DNA of 64,000 nt, from NCBI GenBank assembly GCA_003952965.2, contig CM025849.1:35057942-35121941 (forward strand). Reading direction: 5' to 3'. This document shows positions 46,372-57,089 of the stretch, in pieces. The first letter of the stretch is position 1. Every line of letters begins with the position of its first letter. Both the position numbers and the translations under genes were made by a program. The stretch comes from Morella rubra (taxonomy: Eukaryota > Streptophyta > Magnoliopsida > Fagales > Myricaceae). The notes beneath the pieces were generated by a model. That model saw only the letters and a program-made list of their open reading frames with translations, did no database searches and had not been told where the DNA came from.

Positions 46372-49300
46372 ATGGCTGAGGTTGCAGGCCTACTTGTCTC
46401 TCCCTTCCTTCAAGTGTTCTTTGAAAGACTGGCATCTCGTGAGTTCGTTGACTTCTTCCGACGACGAAAGCTCGACAATGGACTCTTAAAGAAGCTGGAG
46501 ATAACGTTGCTTTCGGTGAATGCGGTGCTCGAAGACGCGGAGGAAAAGCAAGTTGCAAGTACTCTTGTGAAGAAGTGGCTTGATGAGCTGAAAGATGTTG
46601 TTTTTGATGCGGAGGACATCTTGGACGAGATTGATACTGAAGCCTTGCGATCAAAGTTGGACGACGACTTGCAAAGCACTTCCAATAAGGTACGAAAATA
46701 CATCTCTTCCTCTCTCAATCGTTTTGCCATGGAGATCGAATTGAAGATAAAAGAGGTGCTTGAGAGACTGGATCATCTAGTCAAACAAAAGGATGTCATC
46801 GGTCTAAAAGAGGGTATCCGAGCGAAATCATCAGAAAAGGCCACAACTTCGTTGATCCAAGAATTTGGAATTTGTGGTAGGAATGAGGATAAAGAGATTA
46901 TAATTAGCTCCTTGCTCTCAAAGGACGTCAGCGATGATGAGCTGCGCGTGATTGCTGTAGTCGGTATGGGGGGTATTGGCAAGACCACCCTCGCCCAGCT
47001 TGTGTATAATGACAACAGGGTGATGGAGCATTTTGACCTTAAAGCATGGGTTTGTGTTTCGAATGAGTTTGATGTGTTCCGGATGACCAAAATTATTCTG
47101 AAGACGGTGGGCTCAACTGATGCCGATTCTGAGAATCTAGATTGGCTTCAAGTTACACTAAAGGAGAAGTTGGTGGGAAAAAAATTTCTTCTTGTTTTAG
47201 ATGATGTTTGGAATGAAAATTATGCTGATTGGGAGGTCTTAAGCAATCCTTTTAAGTCAGGGAGACAGGGAAGTAGGGTCCTCGTAACCACAAGAGAAGA
47301 ACGTTTTGCATCGGCCATGCACCCTACTCTAACTTATCCTTTAAGCCTATTATCAGAAGAAGATTGTTGGTCACTTTTTGTGAAACATGCATTTCGTGAT
47401 GGCAACTCCAATGCACATCCAGAGCTAGAAATAACAGCCAGACAGATTGTTAAAAAGTGTGAAGGTCTTCCTTTAGCAGCCAAGACAATTGGGTGTTTAT
47501 TGTGGTCTAAATTAGATGTTGATGAGTGGAAGACAATATTGAAAAGCGATTTATGGGATTTCCCTGATATTATTCCTGCTCTAAGGCTAAGTTATAAATA
47601 CCTGCCATCCCATCTAAAACGGTGCTTTGCTTATTGTTCCATATTCCCACAAGATTACCGTTTTAAAAAGGATACATTAATCTTATTATGGATGGCAGAA
47701 GGTTTTTTGCAACAATCTAAAGAGAAGACAATGGAACAAGTTGGTGAAGATTATTTCACTGATCTTGTATCAAGATCGTTATTCCAAAAATCATGTGACG
47801 ATGAGTTTTGTTTCGTAATGCATGATCTTGTGAATGACTTGGCAAGATTTGTATCTGGACAATTTTGCTTTAGGCTGGAAGGTGACAGTGCTCATGAAAT
47901 TGGGAACAAGACTCGCCACTTTTCAACTGTCGGAAGAAGCTTTGATTACGTGAAGAAGTTGGAGACGCTTTACAAGGCTAAGGGATTGCGCACATTCCTA
48001 CCAGTAGATGATTGTTACAAGATCTTAACTAAAGAACTGAGTCATGATTTATTGCAACGTTAAGATGCTTACGAGTGCTTTCTTTTTCTTTTTGTGACAA
48101 TATGATCGAGTTGCCTGATTCAATCAGCAAAGTTAAACATTTACGGTTTTTGGACCTTTCTGAAACTTCAATCAGAAAATTACCGGATTCCATATGTAAA
48201 TTGTGCAACTTACAGACACTGAAAATATCATGGTGCAGATATCTTACTGGATTGCCGAGAAATATGCATAAACTCATTAATTTGCGTCATCTTGTTTTTA
48301 AAAGGACCCCGATAAAGGAGATGCCTATACAACTGGGTAGACTGAAATGTCTCCAGACTTTGACTAAATTCATTGTCAGCAAATGTTGTGACTCATGCAT
48401 AGGAGAGTTGGGAAAACTGGCAAATCTCAAGGGAGAGCTTACTATTTCAGAGCTCCAGAATGTTGAATCTCCTGCAGATGCTCTGGATGCAAGCTTAAAG
48501 AATATGAAGCACCTTCAGCAGTTGGCATTGGAATGGAACACTGACAGTTATGTTACGAGTACTATTTCTGATAGTCAAGGCATTGTGTTAGATAGTCTCC
48601 AACCCCATACAAACTTGAAAGAGCTCACCATTGACAAGTACGCTGGTAGAAGTTTTCCAGAGTGGGTCGGACATTGTTCATTCTCTAACATAGCATCTCT
48701 TTGCTTATTAGACTGTAAATATTGCAGCACATTACCACCAGTTGGGCAGCTACCCTTCTGGAGAATCTATATATTCGTGGATTTCATGGAATTATTACAG
48801 TGGGTCCGGAATTTTATGGCAGCAGTTCTTCAATTAAGCCATTTGGAGCCTTGAAACATCTACAATTTTTTGATCTGCCTGAGTGGGAGAAATGGTCTTC
48901 TTTTGGTGATGAAAACGGAGGTGGAACTAGTTTTAGTCATCTCGAGAAGCTTGAGATTGTCAACTGCCCCAAGCTAACAGGAGCTTTGTCCATCCATCTT
49001 CCTTCCTTAGCCAAACTTAAAATTGCTAACTGTCCGCAGCTAGTGGCATCGCTCCCAAGAGCTCCTGCTCTATGTGAATTGGAGCTAAGTAACTGTAAAG
49101 AGGTTCCATTGAAGGAATTCCCTGCTGGATTGCAGAAACTTGCAATTGGAGGCTATGATGCTCTAGAATCCAACGGCAGTCTTTTAGCTACGGTAAAAGA
49201 TCTTCGGATCTGGGATTGTCGGAAGTTAGAATTCCCAATGCACGTGAATTTTTCATCCCTTGAAACATTGGAGTTGATAAACAGTTGCCATTCTCTCAGG

Positions 49301-50041
49301 TCCCTTCAATTAAACATGATCCCAAAGCTTAAGACTATCACAATCAGCGGATGTATGAATCTAGAGTCTCTCGAGCAAGACGAACATGATTTAGTGGCCT
49401 CGTCGATAAGAATCGAAGCTTGCCCTGATTTTGTATCCTTTCCAAAAGGAGGATTGCGCGCCCCTGAACTTGCACGTTTCAGGGTCATGGATTGTCCGAG
49501 ACTGCGGTCACTGCCCCACAAGATGCATGTATTCCTTCCATGTCTTGAGAATTTGGTCGTAAGGGGGTGTCCACAAATTGAGTCGTTTCCCAAAGGAGGC
49601 TTGCCTACCACTCTGATTTCAGTTTCCATCATCCGCTGCGACAAACTAGTCGCCAGCCGAAAGTCATGGGGTTTTCAAAAACTCCCATCTCTTACAGCCT
49701 TGCAAATAACAGGTGACAGTGAAAATATCAAGTTGTTTCCGGAGGCGGGGTTGCTGCCCACCAGTCTGACCTTTCTTTGCATCACTCACTTTCAAAATAT
49801 GGAATCTTTGCACAAGAAGGGCCTTCAACACCTCAACTCTCTTAGGAAATTGGAGATCCGTTACTGCCACAAGTTCAAATTCATGCCAGAAGAGGGGCTG
49901 CCTGATTCTCTTAGATCTCTGGAGATCGAAGACTGTCCTTTGTTGGAGAAACAGTTAAAAAGGAGAAAAGGAAAAGAATGGTGCAAGATTGCTCACATCC
50001 CCTCCATAAGGATCGGCGGCGAGTTGATTTGGACGATCTAA
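46372..50041 (+). CDS. CC-NB-LRR immune receptor (RPP13-like protein 1 group), two single-base frameshifts
   Basis: Intracellular receptor that senses pathogen effectors. It starts MAEVAGLLVSPFLQVFFERL, typical of this CNL clade; the upstream in-frame extension lacks conservation. Landmarks are the Rx-type coiled coil (1-165, VLEDAEEKQV, WLDELKDVVFDAEDILDEID), P-loop GMGGIGKTT (198-206), [15 protein letters not shown] and kinase-2 LLVLDDVW (about 274-281). Next are RNBS-B GSRVLVTTR, GLPLAAK (365), [17 protein letters not shown] and MHD (483-485). The first frame stops with TAA at 48061-48063. A one-base loss near 48056, judged against the copy at 57090, moves the LRR to another frame. A second loss near 48755 (TACCCTTCTG against TACCCTCTCTG) shifts it again, and the last frame runs to 50041. 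The roughly 1.2-kb CNL-type LRR is otherwise open. Either these are real lesions making it a pseudogene, or they are sequence errors. Confidence 0.9.
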
Positions 50042-51680
50042 AACTCCAGAAAGAGTCCAAATTTTCTGGCGGTAATGGCTATGCAACAAATCAACTGCGG
50101 CAATGGTATGTATTTGCTCTTTTCAATATATTAATTTAAGAATATGTCTTCCGTTTTGTTTTAGGATGGCTTAAAAACAAAGTTTTGATGAAACAGAATG
50201 CTTTGCCATTTGTTCGTCCTTCCTCACTTCATTATTTTGAAGATAAATGATCGAAGACAATTAAAATCTCTCTCCTGTCTAGTCTGTGTAAAGCTGAGAC
50301 TGCTATGTGGATACGCTGTCAATAGAGGTGTCCTATGCTTCGATCAAATTGTTGCTTCTGTGGGGTCTCTGTCTTAAGAAGAGTCCTCTCCTTTTTCTCT
50401 GGAGCTGGACTTGCATTGTAGATTTCCTGAGTTTGAATTTCGTGTGTACTGAAGGACGACTACAAACAGGAAATGATTGGCCTCAGGTACCAACTTCATT
50501 TGCTTGATGACTAGCAGATTATTGAATGATTTTTAGTATCATATTCCAAGTTTTGCTCTGTATTTTCGTTTAGTTTCTCGCGTGTAATCAAACACTTCAG
50601 AATTAACTCTTCGCTAGCATTATACAGAGCATAAATCCTCAACATCCTGCGCTTCTGCCCTCCACCAGCTACGCTGATGACTACGTGAAACAGCTATATA
50701 TCTGTTCTATACAGGTAACATGAAAAACTCAATCTGTAGGGGCTCACCTTTTATTATTCTCTTTTGGTCTTATATTTGGGATTGAAAGATTATTATTTGG
50801 CTTGATGAAGAAGGTAACTAATGTTGCTGTATCACCCTGTGCCCAATCAGGAAAACTTCAGATCAGGATGACACTGCTGAAAACAACAATGGCGAAGTAA
50901 GTCACTCACTAATCGGCCAACAGAGATGTATCAGTTATTGATCCTCCAATTATTCAGTTCAGAGCAGAATGCTATGTTCACTGAGACAGATGTATAGTTG
51001 TCTTGCTTGTGTTAACGCTAAACATACTTAATTCTCCTTGTATTAGGTGGGTGCATGTGGACACTTGAGATCCATCCCATGAGAGGGTTCCTGCTATCAA
51101 ACTTGCAAAGCTGAAGCTTCAGTTCCTAGATGCAATAGAGCCCTGGAAAGGATTAATGATGAAGCAGGCTGTTCTTCGTCTGTTTGTTTTGTTTTTTTCC
51201 ATTGATACTGGGAATGATGAGTTAATTGTTTTGTTATCTATCGCTTCCAGCCTTTGTGCTCATGCTTGTTACCATGGATGTTAACAATCCATCCTCTGGG
51301 TGAAAGCGCTAAGCTTATCTTGAAATTGAAAAGGATTGATTAAGTTTGTGTTTTCTTCTTTTCTTTTCTTTTTTCAATTGTTTTTTTTTAAAGCGAATTT
51401 GCACAAGGAGTAAAATCTATTCTGAATACCTCATTCAAAAACCCCGAAATTAATTTTCCTCACAGAAAGCTTGTGCTGAGCATTACAGCTCTAAAGTTCA
51501 ACAAGATCTGAGCTTGAGCCAGACCCAAGAACCAAGGCCTTGCTCTCCACAAAGCTCTTTTGCACAAAAACTGTCTTGTTTACCATGCTTAACGTTTGCT
51601 TTTAGGGAATTCTGCCATTTGAGAATGAAGAGTAGGTGTTCATCGTAAGTTGCATCTCTCTTTAAGTTAAAAGAAGCATC
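50042..51680 (+). other. 3' flank of CNL gene 1, paralogous to the flank after CNL copy 3
   Basis: Segments here match the DNA after 60850. AAACAGAATGCTTTGCCA-like sequence (50191) recurs at 61011. GGTGGGTGCATGTGGACACT ... AACTTGCAAAGCTGAAGC (51047-51117) corresponds to about 62190-62300. Several GT/AG-like borders suggest spliced 3'UTR exons. No separate protein gene is supported; small ORFs (50307-50507, 51498-51713 minus) look fortuitous. Confidence 0.45.
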
Positions 51681-52354
51681 CTCACGTGGTGAGGGTCCAG
51701 GACATTTGGCCACATTGGATGAGCAGGGAGCTAATCAACAAATAAAGTTTGAGTAAGAAGACGCTTTAGCTTTAGGAACTTGAGTAGGTATATGCCGAAA
51801 GAATATGCTGCATCTGTTAGTCTGAGAATAAGATCAGAAGTACCCACCAATTCCCATTATATATTTTTATGCACCGATTGATGTCAGGATATTTCATATT
51901 CGTAATTTTCACGACTAAATAATGCTGGTACTGTGAGAAACCGTGTCCATGTTAGGAATAGGAAGTCAAGCTCGGTAGGGTAGAAAACAATACAGAGGAA
52001 GAAGCCCACTTTGCCACTTTGTTTCATGGAATGGTAGATGGCACGTGCATTGTTTATACCGAGATTTCTTTCTTGGTCCTCAACATTTGGCCAAGTTCAA
52101 TAATTAAAGACCTTATTTACAAAGAAAGCTCTGGGATATTTCCACCAACCATGCTCCCAAGATACTAACATTATCTTTAACTAATCGCACATCACGTGAA
52201 TCAACCACTCCATTCACGCCGACCCTCAATAATTTAACGACAGAATTTCTACCGACAAGGCAGTTTCTTATAAAAGCAGAGCTTGCTGTTTGATCTTTGC
52301 TCCATTCTTTGCTATCACCTTCAACCGGTTTTCTCCCATTGCAAAGCAGAAACA
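51681..52354 (+). repeat. Duplicated CNL upstream block
   Basis: The part 51681-51775 (CATCCTCACGTGGTGAGGGT ... AGGGAGCTAATC ... CTTTAGCTTTAGGA) recurs at 53730-53831. The part 51990-52250 (TTTGTTTCATGGAATGG ... TCGCACATCACGTGAATCAA ... AATAATTTAACG) recurs at 53833-54080 and, shortened, at 56940-57030. It contains a CACGTG-type palindrome in both copies and leads into the CC fragment at 52355. Confidence 0.75.
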
Positions 52355-52480
52355 ATGGCTGAGATTGCTACCCAATTCTCTCTCCCTACCTCCAAGCATT
52401 TTTCGAAAAGTTGGCGTCTTGCAAGTTCGTAGACTTCTTTCGACGACAGAAGCTGGACGATGGTCTCTTAAACAATGGCA
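52355..52480 (+). pseudogene. Orphan 5' fragment of a CNL gene (start of CC domain)
   Basis: AACAATGGCTGAGATTGCTA at 52351-52370 matches the start of CNL copy 2 (54177-54196). Homology then continues through a TTTTTCGA-AAAGT-GGCGTC-like stretch and TTCGTAGACTTCTTTCGACG to GGTCTCTTA near 52470. The frame breaks after about 25 codons and no NB-ARC or LRR follows, so this is a truncated pseudogene. The upstream flank is duplicated with it. The DNA from 52481 to 53446 shows no further CNL homology. Confidence 0.8.
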
Positions 52481-53446
52481 TCTTTCGAGGATTGATAACC
52501 AAACATCCAGAAGTGTCTCTGACACTATACTGGTCTATGTTCTGGTAAAATCCAAGCTATTCTAATGGTTTTCTTTGCCACCGTTTCGCAGAGGAGATGG
52601 ATACAAAAAGTTCTCAGGTATGTATTGATTTCGGTGTATATAATCTGATCGGGCTTTTTTCTTTTACTAAACTTATCATGTCCAATTGACTTGTGGTCTT
52701 GTTGTGGTCATGTTTGGGTAAAAATATCATAGTCGGGCAATTAGATTACGTTGATCAAGTGATTTAAGACATTAAATGAGATCCTTTTTTAGTACAAATT
52801 TATTTATATCGAAATCTTTGAATTTAGGAAGATTATCTTAATTCCTATCAGTTTTTGCACGTCATCTTTACTTACAAAAAGGGTTGAATCATAATTTAAT
52901 TTGTATTATGTTAAGCTTTCTTAATTGAAAAAAAAAAAAAAAAGACTCTTTGATGGTGCCATTTCTTTTGCTCTCTCAAAAACTATGCATTCTTACAGGT
53001 TATAGGTGGGCTTCTCAAGCCATAAGGAAACTTGTAATGGTTCAAGTATTAGTGGCAGCAGCTGTCCAACTACTGACAAAGCAGTTCCTATATTTTCGGC
53101 TCATTTGAATAAAAACTAATTTTTTTACATATAAAATAATAATTTTATCTTTATAATTTTTTTTAACACCTATAATTTTATGAGAGTAAAGTTATAAAGG
53201 TAAAAAAATCAATTTAAATTGACAAAAAAATTAAATTAAATCAAGGGTATAAATTATTTGAAATTAATAAATAGTCACTGTAACGAGATAAAAATAATAA
53301 TTTAAGCTGTAAAATATTACAATTTTTACAATTGAAAAGTATAAATTATATTTATATATATATTTTTTTTAATATAGGGTCTCAATACCTTTCAGGCTTT
53401 CACATTTGCATACACAAAATGTTGAAACATGATCAGAAGCTAGCAA
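52481..53446. other. Spacer between CNL fragments, no supported gene
   Basis: AT-rich DNA, with an A-run at about 52928-52943 and AT-rich blocks around 53130-53370. A TTAATATAGGGTYTCAATACC motif near 53370-53390 also occurs near 45336-45353, so even distal upstream DNA was duplicated with the CNL genes. Confidence 0.4.
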
Positions 53447-54180
53447 CGCATCACAAATTCCTATGCGTCGCTTGAGATCAGGTTCACATGTTGGTACTTG
53501 TTTTAAGGAGTGACAGCACACAGAAGAAAAGCCATTCTACATAGACGAATATCGGTGGTTCTGTCCAGTGGTGAGAACGTCAACTTTGGTAGGCTGGAAG
53601 ACGTCAAAAAGCAGAGAGCTATGGACCAAAAAGCAGAGAGACATGGACCTGTACGCTACTTTTTCATAATTCCGTTCCTTTCATCTTTCCTCGTATGTTC
53701 CTTTGTCCTGTCACATTTTGCCATCTAGAAAATGGCATCCTCACGTGGTGAGGGTCCACAACATTTGGCCACATTCGATGGGCAGGGAGCTAATCGACAA
53801 ATAAAGTTAAGAAGATGCTTTAGCTTTAGGATGGAAACAATATAAAAGAGGATCCCACTTTGTCACTTTGTTTCATGGAATGGCAGATGGCAGATTGTTT
53901 CTTTCTTGGTCAGCAACATTTGGCCACGTTCGATTATCAGAGACCTAATCGACAAGGAAAGTTTTGGGATTCCTTCAACCATGTTTCCAAGATGCTTACG
54001 TTATATTTAAATAATCGCACATCACGCGAATCAAGCCATCCACTCACACCGACCCGTAATAATTTAACGAAAGAATTTATGTTACGTGTCTTTTAGGCTA
54101 TGTTTAATAACAAGACTGAGTCTGTTACGCGTCTTCGCTGTCACCTTCAACCGGTTTCCTTCCATTGCAAAGCAGAAACA
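53447..54180 (+). promoter_or_regulatory. Upstream region of CNL copy 2, composed of duplicated blocks
   Basis: The part 53447-53593 matches 45823-45955 upstream of CNL gene 1. The part 53730-54080 matches 51681-52250 upstream of the CC fragment. The region thus joins both kinds of CNL 5' flank. Short ORFs here (53510-53728, 53860-54096) fall inside these repeats and are not called genes. Confidence 0.65.
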
Positions 54181-56918
54181 ATGGCTGAGATTGCTACCCT
54201 ATTTCTCTCTCCTTTGCTCCAGGCGTTTTTCGACAAAGTGGCATCAGGCGAGTTCGTTAACTTCTTTCGACGAAGGATGCTGGACGATGGTCTCTTAGAG
54301 AAAATGAACATAGCATTGCTGTCCGTGAATGCAGTGCTCGAAGATGCGGAGAAAAAGCAAGTCACAAGTCCTCATGTGAAAATATGGCTTGATAAGCTGA
54401 AAGATGTTGTTTTTGAAGCGGAGGACGTCTGGATGAGATTGATACTGAAGCCTTGCGATCCAAGCTGGATGCTGAACATCAAACTACTGCCAGTAAGGTA
54501 CGCAAATCCTTCTCAACTTCACTTCATCCTTTTGCCAAGAAGATTGAACCAAAGATAAAAGAGGTACTGGAGAGACTGGAATATTTAGGAAAGCAAAAGG
54601 ATGATTGGTCTAAAAGAAGGTGTTGGAGAGAAGTCATCAGAAAGATTGCCCACGACTTCTTTGATTGATAAACTATTATTTTTGGTAGGATTGATGAGAA
54701 GGAGGCAATAATTGATTCGTTGCTCTCAGATGAAGAAAGTGGCAAGGGGTTGTTTCTGATTCTATTGTCGGCATGGGAGGTCTTAACTTAGACTATTGTT
54801 GTTTTAAATCAGAGGACTATGAAGAAAGAATTTCAGAGCCCATAAAACCATAAACTTTGAAGCTGCAATAAGACTTTGCATTCTATCAATTGTTTGGACG
54901 ATTTTGGTACGAAAGATTTCCATCAAGATTCAAACTCATCTAGACTCACATGATTGAGCTAAATTTCGCCCAGATTGACAACATTGGATCCTTAAAGCCG
55001 CTTTGAAGACAAAAAGAATCTAGAAAGGGAGACTTCTCTGATTGGGAGGTCTTAAGGTCAGGGAGACAGGGAAGTAGGGTCCTCGTATTTTGCATCGGCC
55101 ATGCACCCTACTCTAACTTGGACACTTTTTGTGAAACATGCATTTCGTGATGGCATCCAATGCACATCCAGAGCTTAACAGCCAGACAGATCTTCCTTTA
55201 GCAGCCAAGACCCAATATTGTTTATGGGATTTCCCTGATATTATTCCTGCTCTAAGGCTAAGTTATAAATACCTGCCATGATTGGATTACCGTGGAGGAT
55301 GGCAGAAGGTAACAATCTAAAGACAATGGAACACACTGATCTTGTATCAAGATCGTGTTCGTAATGCATGATCTTGTGAATGAAAGATTTGTATCTGGAC
55401 AATGTTTAGGCTGGAAGGTGACAATGAAATGGGAACAAGACTCGCCATTTTCAACAAGAAGCTTTGATTATGAAGAAGTTGGAGACGCTTTCAAGGCTAT
55501 TGCGCACGTTCCTATAGATGATTGTTACAAGATCTTAACTAAAGAACTGAGCATGATTTATTGTTAAGATGCTTACGAGTGCTGGAAATATGATCGAGTT
55601 GCCTGATTCAATAGCAAAGTTAAACATCTACGGTATTTGGACCTTTCTGCTCAATTAGAACTTCTATGTAAGTTGTGCAACTTACACCTGAAATATCATA
55701 GATATCTTACATTGCCAGACATAAACTCGTTAATTTGCGTCATCTTGCTAAAGGAGATGCCTATACAACTGGGTAGACTCTCCAGACTTTGACTAAATTC
55801 ATTGTCAGCAAATGTGGACTCATGCATAGGAGAGTTGGGAAAACTATCTCAAGGGAAGCTTACTATTTCTCCAAATGTTGAATCTCCTGCGATGCTCTGG
55901 ATGCAGCTTAAAGAATATTTTTGGCATTGGAATGGAACACTTTAGTAACATTTCTGATAGTCAAGGCATTGTGTTAGATAGTCTCCAACCCCATACAAAC
56001 TTGAAAGAGCTCACCCAATACGCTGGTAGAAGTTTTCCAGATGGGTCGGACATTGTTCATTCTCTAACATAGCATCTCTTTGGATGTAAATATTGCATTA
56101 CCACCAGTTGGGCAGCTACCCTCTCTGGATCTATATATTTGGATTTCATGGAATTATTACAGTGATTTTATGGCATTCGCCATTTGGAGCCTTGAGATCT
56201 GCCTGAGTGGGAGAAATGGTGGTGATGAAAACCTTTTTAGGACTTGAGATTGTCAACTGCCCCAAGCTAACAGGAGCTTTGGCCAAACTTAAAATTGCTA
56301 ACTGTCCGCAGCTAGTGGCATCGCTCCCAAGAGCTCATGTGAATTGGAGCTAAGTAACCCATTTATTGCAGAAACTTGCAATTGGAGGCTATGATGCTCT
56401 AGAATCCAACGGCAGTGCTACGGTAAAAGATCTTCGGATCTGGGATTGTCGGAAGTTAGAATTCCCAATGCACGTGAATATCCCTTGAAGGAGTTGATAA
56501 ACAGTTGGAATTAAACATGATCTTAAGACGCGGATGTATGAATCTAGAGTCTCTCGAGCAAGACGAACATGATTTAGTGGCCTCGTCGATAAGAATCTTG
56601 ATCCTTTCCAAAAGGAGGATTGCAACTTGCACGTTTCAGGGTCATGGATTGTCCGAGACTGACTGCCCCACAAGATGCATGTATTCGTCTTGACGTAAGA
56701 CAAATTGAGTATTGCCTAATCTGATTTCAGTTTCCATCATCCGCTGCGACAAACTAGTTCATGGGGTGCCTTGCAAATAACAGGTGACAGTTATCCCGGA
56801 GGCACCAGTCTGACCTTTCTTTGCATCACTGGAATCTATGGAAATCCGTTAACAAGTTCAAATTCATGCCAGTGCCTGATTCTCTTAGATCTCTGGAGAT
56901 CGAAGACTGAGAAACAGC
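54181..56918 (+). pseudogene. CNL copy 2: mosaic, NB-ARC-deleted and heavily eroded
   Basis: The start MAEIATLFLSPLLQAFFDKV and the CC domain (54181-54680) closely match CNL copy 3. The frame shifts at 54427-54433, where one T is missing from GACGTCTGGATGAG; copy 3 has the same loss. Homology stops inside the P-loop (VGMGGL, about 54765-54785). About 250 bp of unrelated DNA follow, and the match resumes at 55039 with DWEVL. From there to 56918 the sequence follows CNL gene 1 (47226 to about 49955), but 1.88 kb stands for about 2.73 kb because many short stretches (1 to about 30 bases) are absent. Substitutions are few. No usable frame remains; 55355-55567 retains MHDLVN-like sequence. Either a decayed gene or a poor consensus. 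RNA coding is not supported. Confidence 0.9.
54786..55038. other. Unrelated ~250-bp segment inside CNL copy 2
   Basis: This segment separates the copy-3-like N-terminal part from the gene-1-like remainder. It has no match to NB-ARC sequence, no clear terminal repeats and no ORF of note. It may be an insertion or filler DNA at a rearrangement joint. Confidence 0.5.
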
Positions 56919-57089
56919 ACAGATTGAATGCAATTTGAGCAACATTTGTGACCTTGGGGGATTCCTTCAACCATGTTTCCAAGATGCTTTATGCACATCA
57001 CGCGAATGTAATAATTTAACGAAAGAATTGTGCTGAGTCTGTTAATTCGCTATCACCTTCAACCGGTTTTCTTTGTTGCTTATTTCTCA

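Noticed and set aside
46280-47090. Minus-strand ORFs opposite CNL gene 1
   Set aside because: They are shadows of the strongly supported plus-strand CC-NB coding sequence.
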